NCBI RefSeq assembly: GCF_000712975.1
Contig: NZ_JHQL01000001.1
Span: 288,615 to 352,614, forward strand
DNA from: Vreelandella neptunia
GTDB lineage: Bacteria > Pseudomonadota > Gammaproteobacteria > Pseudomonadales > Halomonadaceae
Reading direction: 5' to 3'
Length of the DNA stretch: 64,000 nucleotides
In this document: piece after piece, positions 36,935 through 46,175 of the stretch
How the letters are laid out: the number at the start of each line of letters is the position of its first letter
Position numbering within the stretch: the stretch's first letter is position 1
Made by a program: the position numbers and the translations under genes
The notes under the pieces: generated by a model
Seen by the model: only the letters and a program-made list of their open reading frames with translations
What the model was told of the DNA's origin: nothing
Database searches by the model: none

Positions 36935-39900
36935 ATGCGCGATGCTCGTGAGACAGACCAACTGACCCTGTTTGGCCATTTTTCTTTGTCACAAGGAGAA
37001 GATGTGCTGACGCACTTCAGTTATGACAAAGTAAAAGCGCTGCTCGTGTATTTGTTGTTACACCGGCAACCTGTCAATCGGGCATCGCTCGCGGAATTGC
37101 TATGGCCAGATCAAGGGCTGTCATCGGGCAGGACGAATCTGCGTCATGCACTTCACTGTCTGCGGCAATCGATGGGGGATAATGCTGATCAAGTATTGAA
37201 CGTCTCTCGCCAAACCATCGCATTTCAATTGCCTGCTCAATGGCGGGTTGACTTGCATGAATTGCAACAATTATTGGAAGGGCCGCGGGATTTAGCCAAC
37301 CTCGAAGAGGTGATGGCGTGTTACCAGGGCGATTTAATAGAAGAGCTTCAACTCGCCAACTGCAGCGAATTCCAGCGTTGGTTAGTTCAGGTAAGAAATG
37401 AATGGCGTCAACGGGTTATTCGTTTTGCTGAGCAGGTACTAGATGCCCACACCGATGTGCCTGACAATTTATTGGAAGGATTAGTTAGTCGTTTTTCAGG
37501 CTATGGACCCTTTCATGAGCGACGGGTGCGCCAGTTGGCTGAGCAAAACCAGATGGCAGCGGCTCATGAGCAGTACAACAGCTATTTACAATTATTAGCG
37601 CTTTCTGGTCAGCAGCCCGAACCGAGCTTTCTACAGCTTGCTAATTATTGGTCAGACGGTCACCACGATCCGCGCGTAATGAGCCCGCAAGGCGCTTTTT
37701 CTCGCGTGTTAGCAGCAGATAGTAAACCGCTTCGCGAAGATGAAATTGAGCTACGCCAGCTGTCGGTAATGGCCATTCGGCTTAAATTGCAAGGCGATTG
37801 GCAAGATCGTGCTGCTACTCGTAATTGCTTGGCGCTCCAACTAGAGTTGCTGCGTTGGTTAGAACAGCAATGTCATCACTTAGGTGGTTTTTGGTTGCCT
37901 GGTGCAACAGGTGGGCTTGGTTTGGCCTGTTTCGGTACTCATGGACCAGCACATCAGCTAGCAGAGCTTGTCGCTCTGTATGAGCACTGTCGCCAAGCGT
38001 TACCTCAAGAGTCGCAGCGTCACTGGAGTGGTGAAGGAGAACCTCCAAAATTCGAGCTTGCCGCAGGTCTTAATAGCGGAAGGGTGGTTTACCTTCCAGA
38101 GCGACAGTTAGCGGATCCGTTGGGCCAGGTTACTCAAGTGGCGCTGGAGCTAATGAGTGCGGCAGAAGGTAGCGAATTGGTAATCTCTCAAGAAGCGAGC
38201 CAACACATGCCGCCTGCGCTGGATTTACAGCCGCGGCTAGTGTCTCGCTTGGTGGCCAGCGATGGCCGTGTTCGTTTGAGAGCGCTTGTGTTGGGTGTCA
38301 ATGAAGGTGGTAGGGATGCGCTGCCACCTAGTTTAGTGGGGCGAGAAACATCTCTACGTACACTTAGAGACGCGCTGGCGAGAGCGGGTATAGGGCTGCG
38401 TCAAAGCGTTTTAGTACGCGGTGCCTCTGGGATGGGTAAATCCGCTCTCATGGTGGGTTTTCGCCAGTTAGAGCTTAGCCGCGATGCTGCGATTTGTTGG
38501 CAGCCAACAACGCGGTTATCAGTATTAGAACCCTATGGCGTTGCTCGCACTTTACTTACTTGGTACTTAGAAGCGTCACCAACCTGTGCGGCTATACGGC
38601 AGTTACAGGAAACGCTGTCATTGGAGCCTTTAGATGATGAGCGTCAGCAGCTTCTTGAAGAGGCTCTGGGTGTTCGTGATGTTCAGGAAGTTGCACAGCT
38701 GATCCAAAACGGTGAAGCAATAGAGTTGGTAGTAAAGCTTTTACATCGCTTAATAGATTATCAAGCCAGTTCACGTACATTAGTATTGATGATTGACGAC
38801 CTGCAGTGGCTTGATGAGCCCTCTTTTAAGGTGCTTGCTGGTTTACAGGCACGTCTACCTATTAATACGGCTTTTATGTTAGTGGCTAGCCACCATGGTC
38901 GAGAGTCACTTCCGGTCAAGCTGCATTGGGATCAGCAAGTCACCCTGGGAAGGTTGGATGCCCTCCAGTCCTCACGCTTGCTTTCGCAGTTATCCCGTCG
39001 TTACCGCATTCATTTAAGCCCGCGGCTGCGTAATCAAATTATTGAGCGTTGCGACGGTGTGCCGCTCTATATGCAAGAGATTTGTCGGCGTCTGGATATG
39101 GATCGTCGTGAAGGCCGTAGCGTGCAGTTTGATGAGCTACCAAAAGGGTTATTAGGGCTGCTTGCCAGCCGTATTGACCAGCTTGAAGGCGATCGGGAAA
39201 TTGCCCATGTTGCAGCAGTGCTAGGTAAGCGGTTCCGCCTTGATTTTCTGCAAGAGTGTAGCGGTTGGGAAAAACCGCGTTTGGCTCAAGCTATTGAGCA
39301 TATGCGACAGCTGGAAATTATCGAGCCAGTAGATAAAGAGGGGGGGGAGCCAGAGCATCAGTTTAGCCACCAGCTGCTGCAAGAAGCTGCTTATCTTTCG
39401 TGCCCAAGAGATGTACGCGTTAAGCTTCATCAGCAGGTAGTTACACTGATCGAAGAGCGCTTTCCTATGTGGATTAGTCGTCATCCTGGTGATTTTGCAA
39501 CCCACCTCCGCCGTAGCGGCCACTATGCTAGAGGTGCCCGTTACTTTGAGCTGTCTGCACGGGAAGCCTTAAAAGTGAGTGCTAATCGCACTGCTTTGCG
39601 CATGGCAGATTTTGGCTTAGCCAGTCTGAGACACGTTGAGCATGAAGTTGAACGTGAAGTGAGTCTGCTCACTGTGCGCGGTCAGGCGGCGTTTGCCCTG
39701 GAGGGGCATGGTTCGCCTACTGCTCATGAAAGCTTTGTGCGAGCACGAGAGTTGCTGCGGCAATCAAGCAGTGAAAGCACGGAAGACCCAGAAGATCTTG
39801 AGCAAATCTTCTTGGTCAAGTGGGGGCTATGGGTTGGGCGTAGCCAACGCTATGCGCACGCTGATGCCTTTGCATTAGCATCGACCCTGGCAGATATTGC

Positions 39901-40840
39901 AGGGCGCTTAGAGGACCCGCGTTATCAGAGATTAGCTGACTATGCGAGAGCGCATTGCGAATACTGGGCTGGCAGCATACAACAAGCACATGACCATTTG
40001 GATGAAATTGATCCGCTCAACGCCCCAATGATGATTGAATGGCTGCCATTCTCTGATCACCCACAAGTAACCGCTGCTTGTTTTCAAGGTTGGGCGCTCT
40101 GTCTGCGTGGTGATTATCAGCGTGCAGAGCGACATGTCTCTTCTGCCATTCGGTTAGCAGAGAAAATTGGTCATCCTGGCACGCTTGCTATGGCATTAAT
40201 GTTTGCGGCTGCTTTATATCGCCAACTAGGCCATGTGCACTTAGCGGCAAGACACGCGGAGCGTGCGGCGGCAATGACGGGCACGCCCGACTTGCAGCTT
40301 TGGCAGATTTCAGCCCAAGGCATTCTTGGCTGGCAGAGAGCACTTGCGGGTGATCAGACGGGCTTAGTCCAGCTGCGACATAGCCTTGATCAAATGGCAG
40401 AGCTGAACGGACGGGATCGCTATCAACGCCCAGTTTTATGGTATTCCGATGCGTGCATTGAGTTGGGTGAGCTTAAGGCAGCAGAGGATTACCTGGATCA
40501 ATGTCTTGTTATTGCTAAAGAGCGCACAACGCTTTTTCTACCTGAGTTAGCAACGCAGCTTGCCAAAGTGCGTGATTTGCTTGGGCACCCCGCCAATGAA
40601 GTGAAAGCGCTAACTGAAATGGCTATTAATCAGGCCAGGGAGCATGGAAATCGGCATCAGGAGCTGGCGGCACTTGAACTTTGGTTAACGCGCATTGCAC
40701 CAAGCGACCTTCAGGCAAAAGAAGCATTTAGGCGTTTATTGAGCGAAGTGAGTCACAGCGATGCACCAGTACTGGTCCGTTGGGTTAGTCTGCTTGATAG
40801 GCGTTTGCCTCACGCGGTAAGTGTGGAAAACGAAATCTGA
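36935..40840 (+). CDS. Large multidomain regulator: BTAD-like DNA-binding domain, cyclase-like domain, STAND/AAA ATPase and TPR region
   Basis: A 1301-residue cytoplasmic protein. Residues ~10-245 resemble the winged-helix plus bacterial transcriptional activation domain of SARP/AfsR proteins (KVKALLVYLLLHRQPVNRASLAELLW, GRTNLRHALHCLR). Residues ~275-455 look like a degenerate class III nucleotide cyclase fold (LAAGLNSGRVVYLP ... GSELVISQEA), without clear metal-binding Asp pairs. An ATPase follows: LVGRE at 467, Walker A GASGMGKS (~496), Walker B LVLMIDDLQWLDEPS (~617-630). The remainder (~860-1290) is helical and TPR-like. Probably an ATP-dependent signal-integrating activator; target and signal are unknown. 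It may share a transcript with miaE. Confidence 0.75.
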   Translation: MRDARETDQLTLFGHFSLSQGEDVLTHFSYDKVKALLVYLLLHRQPVNRASLAELLWPDQGLSSGRTNLRHALHCLRQSMGDNADQVLNVSRQTIAFQLPAQWRVDLHELQQLLEGPRDLANLEEVMACYQGDLIEELQLANCSEFQRWLVQVRNEWRQRVIRFAEQVLDAHTDVPDNLLEGLVSRFSGYGPFHERRVRQLAEQNQMAAAHEQYNSYLQLLALSGQQPEPSFLQLANYWSDGHHDPRVMSPQGAFSRVLAADSKPLREDEIELRQLSVMAIRLKLQGDWQDRAATRNCLALQLELLRWLEQQCHHLGGFWLPGATGGLGLACFGTHGPAHQLAELVALYEHCRQALPQESQRHWSGEGEPPKFELAAGLNSGRVVYLPERQLADPLGQVTQVALELMSAAEGSELVISQEASQHMPPALDLQPRLVSRLVASDGRVRLRALVLGVNEGGRDALPPSLVGRETSLRTLRDALARAGIGLRQSVLVRGASGMGKSALMVGFRQLELSRDAAICWQPTTRLSVLEPYGVARTLLTWYLEASPTCAAIRQLQETLSLEPLDDERQQLLEEALGVRDVQEVAQLIQNGEAIELVVKLLHRLIDYQASSRTLVLMIDDLQWLDEPSFKVLAGLQARLPINTAFMLVASHHGRESLPVKLHWDQQVTLGRLDALQSSRLLSQLSRRYRIHLSPRLRNQIIERCDGVPLYMQEICRRLDMDRREGRSVQFDELPKGLLGLLASRIDQLEGDREIAHVAAVLGKRFRLDFLQECSGWEKPRLAQAIEHMRQLEIIEPVDKEGGEPEHQFSHQLLQEAAYLSCPRDVRVKLHQQVVTLIEERFPMWISRHPGDFATHLRRSGHYARGARYFELSAREALKVSANRTALRMADFGLASLRHVEHEVEREVSLLTVRGQAAFALEGHGSPTAHESFVRARELLRQSSSESTEDPEDLEQIFLVKWGLWVGRSQRYAHADAFALASTLADIAGRLEDPRYQRLADYARAHCEYWAGSIQQAHDHLDEIDPLNAPMMIEWLPFSDHPQVTAACFQGWALCLRGDYQRAERHVSSAIRLAEKIGHPGTLAMALMFAAALYRQLGHVHLAARHAERAAAMTGTPDLQLWQISAQGILGWQRALAGDQTGLVQLRHSLDQMAELNGRDRYQRPVLWYSDACIELGELKAAEDYLDQCLVIAKERTTLFLPELATQLAKVRDLLGHPANEVKALTEMAINQAREHGNRHQELAALELWLTRIAPSDLQAKEAFRRLLSEVSHSDAPVLVRWVSLLDRRLPHAVSVENEI

Positions 40841-40848
40841 ATTAGCTA

Positions 40849-41130
40849 TTAACGCGTTGTTGATTCTAGCCAGTTAAGTGTGGTGAGTGCTTCTTCTCGG
40901 TGCTCGCCGCATACATCGGTATCATAGTTAAACTGCTCACACACAGCTGGACGGCTAGGATCTTCAAATAACTTGCATAAATAGTCATCGCTTAACTGCA
41001 CGCACCGAACCCCCGCTGGTTTGCCATCAGGCATACCGGGTATATAAGAAGTGATAGACGGTGCAATACAGCAAGCACCGCAGCCTGCTCGGCAGGCGGC
41101 GGTGTCTGTGGCAAATACGTGATTACTCAT
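40849..41130 (-). CDS. YkgJ-family cysteine-cluster protein
   Basis: A 93-residue protein with a dense Cys pattern: CRAGCGACC near residues 13-21, then C42, C52, C64 and C73. This is the zinc/iron-chelating YkgJ/UPF0153 family, whose biochemical role is not established. The start overlaps the queD stop by 4 bp (ATGA), so it is the last gene of the queC-queE-queD unit. A link to the iron-sulfur enzyme QueE or to metal supply is only an inference. It is convergent with the large regulator gene. Confidence 0.8.
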   Translation of the reverse strand: MSNHVFATDTAACRAGCGACCIAPSITSYIPGMPDGKPAGVRCVQLSDDYLCKLFEDPSRPAVCEQFNYDTDVCGEHREEALTTLNWLESTTR

Positions 41131-41960
41131 GGCAAAGCTTCAGCGGTAGCTCCTTTATCAATTCCTTCAAATGCCTGAACCAATGTTTTATGGCCGCTGT
41201 GCTGTGCAATATTATTGGCAAGCCATAAAGCAATATTTTCGACGGTTGTTGGCTTAGGTAGTATGCAGCAGCGATCTTGAGGCAGGGTGATGGAAAACGT
41301 ACCTTGTGCTGAGCGGTATCGACACGTTAGCTTCCCGTCAATCTGGCTTTCAATATCGGCTTTTTCAAGCAGGTAGCGATTATCAAGCCAGGCTGCCCAG
41401 TGGTTTTCAAGTGCTGGTTGCCGTGCCTGTTGTTGCCAAATATACAAGCGCGAGCGGTGACCATGGGCAATACGCTGGCAGTTACCAAGATGCCGCTTCA
41501 AGCCGTGCGTATAACTATAAGCCGCGCCGTCAATACACTCGTCTTTAAGTACTAACGTGACGTTATGTACGTTTTTGGGTCGTTGCTCGGTTAGCTGTGC
41601 GCTTAAGTAGCGTGTAACGCGCTCAAGGGTGATGTTGTCCCAAGGGAGCAAGCTAAACGCCTGGGCGGGGCCGCGAACTTCCATTTCGTAGGGAGATGCT
41701 GTGCGTATACAGATACCTTCATCACAGTCAGTAACCTCCACGCCGGGCGCGTTGATAGGTACGAGCAGCGTATGGTCTAGGCCATTATCCAGCGTGCGCT
41801 TAATCCACGGCTTTACTTCTCCGAAATCAAAAAGCATGCCGTCTTCGGCTAACTCCCCGTCTAACTGGGCATCCACTTGCCAACTACAGCCTATTAACCC
41901 TTTCGCTGGGCACCATAATGACACATCAATATGGCTAAGATGATTTACAAATAATGCCAT
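41127..41960 (-). CDS. queD: 6-carboxytetrahydropterin synthase (QueD) with two pterin-synthase-like halves
   Basis: QueD makes 6-carboxy-5,6,7,8-tetrahydropterin from dihydroneopterin triphosphate in queuosine/preQ0 synthesis. This protein is 277 residues, about twice the canonical ~120. The N-terminal half has FDFGEVKPWIKRTLDNGLDH, the region holding the catalytic Asp-His, but no Cys plus HGH. The C-terminal half has HLGNCQRIAHGHRSRLYIW, carrying the Cys nucleophile and zinc His, but LDNRY where LDHxY is expected. It also retains PTTVENIALWLANNI and a final Glu. A complete site may need both halves. It overlaps queE by 1 bp. Confidence 0.82.
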   Translation of the reverse strand: MALFVNHLSHIDVSLWCPAKGLIGCSWQVDAQLDGELAEDGMLFDFGEVKPWIKRTLDNGLDHTLLVPINAPGVEVTDCDEGICIRTASPYEMEVRGPAQAFSLLPWDNITLERVTRYLSAQLTEQRPKNVHNVTLVLKDECIDGAAYSYTHGLKRHLGNCQRIAHGHRSRLYIWQQQARQPALENHWAAWLDNRYLLEKADIESQIDGKLTCRYRSAQGTFSITLPQDRCCILPKPTTVENIALWLANNIAQHSGHKTLVQAFEGIDKGATAEALP

Positions 41961-42604
41961 TACTCAAACCCTGCAATTTTGTGCGTTTGAAGCGATAAAC
42001 GCCACTGGGGGTTAGCCATGCAATAAGCAGTAGTGGCCTGCACCGTCTCGAGATTTTTCTCTGGAATGCCGTGATCCATTGGCTGCAAAAAAAAGTGGTT
42101 GAAGTCCAAGTTGGCAAACTGAGTTGGCGGCGCCGTAGTCTGTGGGAAAACCAATTTTAGTTCATCGCCACGAGTGACCACCAGTGGGTTTTTGCCCTTA
42201 GGGCTAACGCATAACCAGTCAATTCCTGGCGGTGGTAATACCGTACCATTGGTTTCAACGGCTACTTCGAACCCAATGCTATGTAGTGTTGCGATCAATA
42301 AAGAATCAAGTTGCAGTAGTGGTTCCCCACCGGTAAAAACAACATAGGGCGTTGCATGCTTTGCCTCGGCTGGCCAGAGATCCTTTATATGCTGAGCGAG
42401 CGCACTGGGTGTACTGAAACGGCCTCCGTTAACGCCATCCGTGCCGATAAAATCGGTGTCGCAAAAAGAGCACTTTGCGCTAGCACGATCAATTTCACGT
42501 CCAGACCAAAGATTGCAGCCGCTAAAACGACAAAATACACTGGCACGGCCTGCCTGTGCGCCTTCACCTTGTAAGGTGTAAAACGCTTCTTTAACGTGAT
42601 ACAT
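41960..42604 (-). CDS. queE: 7-carboxy-7-deazaguanine synthase
   Basis: Radical SAM enzyme converting 6-carboxytetrahydropterin to 7-carboxy-7-deazaguanine. The 214-residue protein begins YHVKEAFYTLQGEGAQAGRAS and has the family's unusual cluster motif, a Cys followed 14 residues later by CSFCD (CNLWSGREIDRASAKCSFCD). VVFTGGEPLLQL is the GGE motif, and a VETNGT segment follows. The ends overlap both neighbours (TGATG with queC, TAATG with queD), indicating translational coupling. Confidence 0.94.
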   Translation of the reverse strand: MYHVKEAFYTLQGEGAQAGRASVFCRFSGCNLWSGREIDRASAKCSFCDTDFIGTDGVNGGRFSTPSALAQHIKDLWPAEAKHATPYVVFTGGEPLLQLDSLLIATLHSIGFEVAVETNGTVLPPPGIDWLCVSPKGKNPLVVTRGDELKLVFPQTTAPPTQFANLDFNHFFLQPMDHGIPEKNLETVQATTAYCMANPQWRLSLQTHKIAGFE

Positions 42605-43314
42605 CAGTGGTTAGCCTGTGCAGAAGTGATTTCATACGCCAGAGGGTCTGCGACATTATTGGCTGCAAACGCTGCGAGACGCTCATGGCAGCTGCCGCAT
42701 TTACCGCAGGCAAGATCACGCCCTTCATAGCAGGTCCAAGTATCTCGGTAATCTAGGCCCATTGCTAAGCCATCCCGCAAGATATCGGCTTTGCTCAATT
42801 CTAAATAAGGGGCATGTAAGCTAATGGGGTCAAAATTAGCGATGCCAGCGACGTGATTCATTGCATGAACAAATTCAGGGCGGCAGTCAGGGTAGAGAAT
42901 ATGGTCACCGCCATGGGCACCATAATCGACACGCGCCGCACCGATATTAACCGCTTTAGCAATGGCTAACGAAAGCAAAATCATGTTGCGGTTAGGGACA
43001 ACGGTGGTGTGTAGGTTGTCAGCAGCATAGTTGCCTTCGGGCATTGATACGTCTGAGTTGGTCAGCGCTGAGTTATCAATTAAGCCCTGAATAGCGCGTA
43101 TATCAACGATCTGATGGGGAATATTGTGCTGCTTACACACTGCTTTTGCTACGTTCAACTCTTTTGAATGGCGTTGGCCGTAATCAAATGACAGAGCATG
43201 AACCTCTAGCCCTTCTTTGATTGCGCGGTGAAGAACGGTGTAAGAGTCCATGCCGCCGGAATAAATCACAACGGTAGATAGCGCGTTCGCGCCAGAGGTC
43301 GAGGGTGACAACAT
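42604..43314 (-). CDS. queC: 7-cyano-7-deazaguanine (preQ0) synthase
   Basis: ATP-dependent amidation and dehydration of 7-carboxy-7-deazaguanine to preQ0. The 236-residue protein has the N-type ATP pyrophosphatase loop [15 protein letters not shown] (residues ~15-29), [12 protein letters not shown] and the C-terminal zinc site [15 protein letters not shown]. It is first in the overlapping queC-queE-queD-ykgJ operon. I checked the ~100 bp upstream for a preQ1 aptamer and found none. Confidence 0.95.
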   Translation of the reverse strand: MLSPSTSGANALSTVVIYSGGMDSYTVLHRAIKEGLEVHALSFDYGQRHSKELNVAKAVCKQHNIPHQIVDIRAIQGLIDNSALTNSDVSMPEGNYAADNLHTTVVPNRNMILLSLAIAKAVNIGAARVDYGAHGGDHILYPDCRPEFVHAMNHVAGIANFDPISLHAPYLELSKADILRDGLAMGLDYRDTWTCYEGRDLACGKCGSCHERLAAFAANNVADPLAYEITSAQANH

Positions 43315-43520
43315 AATAGAAGCTCATTGGTCGGAGAATTTATTGAGTGCTTTTAGCATCGTGCTAAGCGAAGTTTCCGGGGTCCGGTCCGGCAAGGGCG
43401 GCAGTTTACGCAATGCAGCGTTACCTGGCTAGCAGTAACGGTAATTGGTACTATTTTCTGTTCGGTATGTGCATGGGTCAACATGCTAAGCTGACTCTTC
43501 TAGTCGTAAGGGATGAATTC

Positions 43521-43937
43521 ATGGCCACCATACAACATAGTGAAATTATCAAAGCCCCACCTGAAAGGGTGTTTGACTTACTGCGTCGAGTAGAAGATTT
43601 TGCTGATTATTCTGATCTCATCAAATCAATTGATACCTTAGGCAATAACCGTTACCGCTGGCACGTTCGTGCGGTTGGAGTAGATTGGTCTTTTGATGTA
43701 GCGGTAACAGAAATAACCCCCCCCTATGTGTTGGCGTGGGAATCATTAGAAGGAGTAAAAAATCAGGGTCGTTATCAGTTGCGTGAAGTGCCAGAAGGTA
43801 CAGAAGTATCGCTCACTCTGAGTTATGACATTCGTAACCGATTAATGGAAAAAGCGGTAAACCGCGCTGCAAAGCCATTAGTAGGTAAAGTAAGCAGGCA
43901 AATCCTTGAGAGGGTTGAAGCGCGGCTAAATGAATAA
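43521..43937 (+). CDS. SRPBCC-family (START-like/polyketide cyclase) protein
   Basis: A 138-residue single-domain protein of the SRPBCC helix-grip fold: EIIKAPPERVFDLLRRVEDFADYSDLI at the start, strands around WHVRAVGVDWSFDVAV, and a long C-terminal helix. Such proteins bind hydrophobic ligands in their cavity; the ligand here is unknown. It resembles the RatA/COQ10-like branch in layout, but I would not assign that function. The ATG at 43521 begins the fold; the longer reading from 43413 adds an unrelated segment. It overlaps the next gene by 8 bp. Confidence 0.75.
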   Translation: MATIQHSEIIKAPPERVFDLLRRVEDFADYSDLIKSIDTLGNNRYRWHVRAVGVDWSFDVAVTEITPPYVLAWESLEGVKNQGRYQLREVPEGTEVSLTLSYDIRNRLMEKAVNRAAKPLVGKVSRQILERVEARLNE

Positions 43938-44592
43938 CTTTTTTAAGCACTCTTGGCGTTGGGCTGCCGGTTTTTCTATCGCGGCAATGTTTGCCTATGT
44001 TTGGTTATGGTATTCGCCGGACTTGATGGCTGTAAAACGTTGGGCGGCGACGATGTCGCATCATCCTCTGGTTGTGATTGCTATAATGGGCACAATGGCT
44101 ATCACATTGGCAATTGGCTTGCCGGGCAGTATCGGACTATGGCTGATAGCACCTTTTTATCCCCCTATAGTAGCTACGCTAATGTTAACGTTGAGTAGTG
44201 TTGCTGGTGCGTGGGGTGCCTATCTTTTAGCCGCAAATGCTGGGTGGCGTTGGCAGCCAAAAGGGTTGACGTTTAAAGTGATGGAAACACTGAAAGAGAG
44301 AAGTGATTTGTTAACGCAGTGCGCGCTGCGAATTTTGCCGGGTTTCCCGCACTCAGTGATTAATTTCGCAGCAGGATTAGGGCGTATCCCTTTAAAGCGC
44401 TACTTAATGGCGGCAGCTATCGGGCTTTCGATAAAATGGACGGTTTACAGTAGTGCTATTTACGGTGCGCTTGAAGCTGTCGAAGAAAAAGATGCGTTGC
44501 AAATCGAGGTGATTTTACCACTTGTTGTGTTGACGCTGCTCCTTTTTGTGGGAGGCTGGTATAGGCGCCGCGTAGAAGCGGCGCGTCAGTGA
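43930..44592 (+). CDS. TVP38/TMEM64 (DedA-like) family membrane protein
   Basis: A 220-residue membrane protein with about five to six hydrophobic segments. The family region is visible as LGLPGSIGLWLIAPFYP-like sequence (residues ~62-78, GLPGS), and LRILPGFPHSVINFAAGLGRIPLKRYLMAA (residues ~136-165) matches the conserved F/LPGxP..NxxAGL core of TVP38/SNARE-associated proteins. Relatives are implicated in lipid scrambling or membrane homeostasis. It is coupled by overlap to the upstream SRPBCC gene, which might mean a shared lipid role. Confidence 0.82.
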   Translation: MNNFFKHSWRWAAGFSIAAMFAYVWLWYSPDLMAVKRWAATMSHHPLVVIAIMGTMAITLAIGLPGSIGLWLIAPFYPPIVATLMLTLSSVAGAWGAYLLAANAGWRWQPKGLTFKVMETLKERSDLLTQCALRILPGFPHSVINFAAGLGRIPLKRYLMAAAIGLSIKWTVYSSAIYGALEAVEEKDALQIEVILPLVVLTLLLFVGGWYRRRVEAARQ

Positions 44593-44612
44593 TAGCAAAC
44601 GTGCTTAGTCAA

Positions 44613-44647
44613 CTGTTAAGTCTGATAGTCTGTTAAGTCTGATAGTG
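44613..44647. repeat. Tandem 17-bp duplication downstream of the TVP38-like gene
   Basis: TGTTAAGTCTGATAGTC (44614-44630) is repeated directly as TGTTAAGTCTGATAGTG (44631-44647), just after the stop codon, like the duplication after fumC. Confidence 0.85.
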
Positions 44648-44653
44648 ATGTGG

Positions 44654-44893
44654 TTAGTTGCCTTTATGCATTGATGCATCAAGGTGGTCGACAACTTCAG
44701 CCCAGTCGGCGTCTTCTTCCACGGCTTCGCGAAGAAATTCCGCTTGGCCTTCGTTCCAGCAGGGAGCCTCAGCTAGCGGCATTTCTTTGGGTAGGGGAGA
44801 GTGGCGTTGAATAAAGTGTTCAATGGACTCCGCATCCGAGCGTAGTCCGAGTTGTTCAAATAGCTCGCTAAAATGGTGTACGGGTTGTTCCAT
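44654..44893 (-). CDS. DUF2789 family protein
   Basis: A 79-residue acidic, helical protein matching the DUF2789 family: HHFSELFEQLGL, IEHFIQRHSPLP, LAEAPCWNEGQAEFLREAV and a C-terminal DWAEVVDHLDASMH. Its function is unknown. AGGAAGG precedes the ATG. It is monocistronic, between the TVP38-like and asparaginase genes. Confidence 0.82.
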   Translation of the reverse strand: MEQPVHHFSELFEQLGLRSDAESIEHFIQRHSPLPKEMPLAEAPCWNEGQAEFLREAVEEDADWAEVVDHLDASMHKGN

Positions 44894-45000
44894 ACGTTGC
44901 CTTCCTTTTTGGTTATGAACGTATGTTTAAACATAGCGTGTATGAGCGAGTACGCCAGTGCCGAGTATGTGTTACACGGTTATAAAGGTTGTCGTGTGTT

Positions 45001-46071
45001 TTATCGCTCGCCAACAAGTGAGGTTAAAAAGCGTTGCCGGCGATCATCTAGCGATAAGGGTTGAGCCAATAGGTGGGTAAGCTTGGTGAAAGCCGCCTCC
45101 GGCGTCATGTTGCCGCCTGACAGCAGGCCTGCTTCTGCTAGGCCATGGCCCGCTGCGTACTCGCCCATATGAATGCTGCCTTGGGGACATTGGCTAATTG
45201 CAGCCAGCAGTTTACCTTCGCCACTGGCATTAGCAATAACATCAATAATTGCAGGATCGTTGGGTATATTACCTGCTCCCCAAAGCTGCAGTAGAGCGCC
45301 CTTGACGCGTGAATCGTTAAGCAGGGTCTCTAATTGCCAAACAGCGATACCTGGCCATAAGGTTAGCCGGATAACGTCCCCGTTGGAAACCGCTTGATAG
45401 TCGGCAAGCTCGAAACGGGGTGCGCCACGCTGTTGAAATCCTAAGCCTCTACTGGGGTAATAAATGAAGTCGTCGCCCACGCGTTCACCAATACAGGGAT
45501 AGCTAGGGGAAAAAAATGCATCAAAGGCTTCCGTATGCTGTTTGATGGCTCGTGTGCCTCTCAGAAGGACGTTTGAAAAATAAATCGCCACCTCCTTTAG
45601 TTCAGCGTTAGCAGCAAACCTTAACGCGCCGTGAAGGTTGTCGAGCGCATCGCTATTCGCTGTCTCAAGAGGATACATAGAGCCTGTCAACACAACTGGG
45701 CGATCAATCCCTTGCAGCTGATAGGCAAGACTCGAAGCGGACCAGCTTAGGGTATCGGTTCCATGGATAACCACAAATCCACGATAGGTGGCAAGGCGAG
45801 CAGCAATATCTTTGGCAATCTGTTGCCAAGTCAACGGCGTCGCTGCACTTGAGTCGATTAATGATGGGTAGCTAAGGACGTCATAGGCGGGCAGGGCATG
45901 CTGATGTACTAAAGGCAGCCGACTTAATGCGTCTGCCATGCGAGCTTGAAAGTTTCCCCCCGGGATTAGCCCTGTTGTATTGGACTGCATGCCAATTGTG
46001 CCACCAGTATAAATCACCAACACACGTTCTTGAGTGGGAGTGGCGTTCATTAGGGCGGAATTGATACTCAT
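45001..46071 (-). CDS. ansA: Type I (cytoplasmic) L-asparaginase
   Basis: Hydrolyses L-asparagine to aspartate and ammonia. The 356-residue protein has no signal peptide. The first catalytic motif is VIYTGGTIGM (nucleophile Thr) and the second is VVIHGTDTLSWSASSLAYQL (Thr-Asp pair), followed by VVLTGSMYPLE. The length and the GGTIGM form fit the AnsA branch rather than the periplasmic AnsB. It stands alone. Confidence 0.9.
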   Translation of the reverse strand: MSINSALMNATPTQERVLVIYTGGTIGMQSNTTGLIPGGNFQARMADALSRLPLVHQHALPAYDVLSYPSLIDSSAATPLTWQQIAKDIAARLATYRGFVVIHGTDTLSWSASSLAYQLQGIDRPVVLTGSMYPLETANSDALDNLHGALRFAANAELKEVAIYFSNVLLRGTRAIKQHTEAFDAFFSPSYPCIGERVGDDFIYYPSRGLGFQQRGAPRFELADYQAVSNGDVIRLTLWPGIAVWQLETLLNDSRVKGALLQLWGAGNIPNDPAIIDVIANASGEGKLLAAISQCPQGSIHMGEYAAGHGLAEAGLLSGGNMTPEAAFTKLTHLLAQPLSLDDRRQRFLTSLVGER

Positions 46072-46175
46072 AGCCGTTTCCTGAAGTGGGCGAACACAAG
46101 TCGTAGTATCTAAATATTTATAACTAATAAGGTGTATAAAAAAAGCGTGTAAATAGCTGATTCCGAAGGAAGCTA

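Noticed and set aside
43315..43520. preQ1 riboswitch upstream of queC
   Set aside because: No C-rich hairpin followed by an A-rich tail with the preQ1-I pattern on the minus strand; only a small TTAGCA/TGCTAA hairpin.
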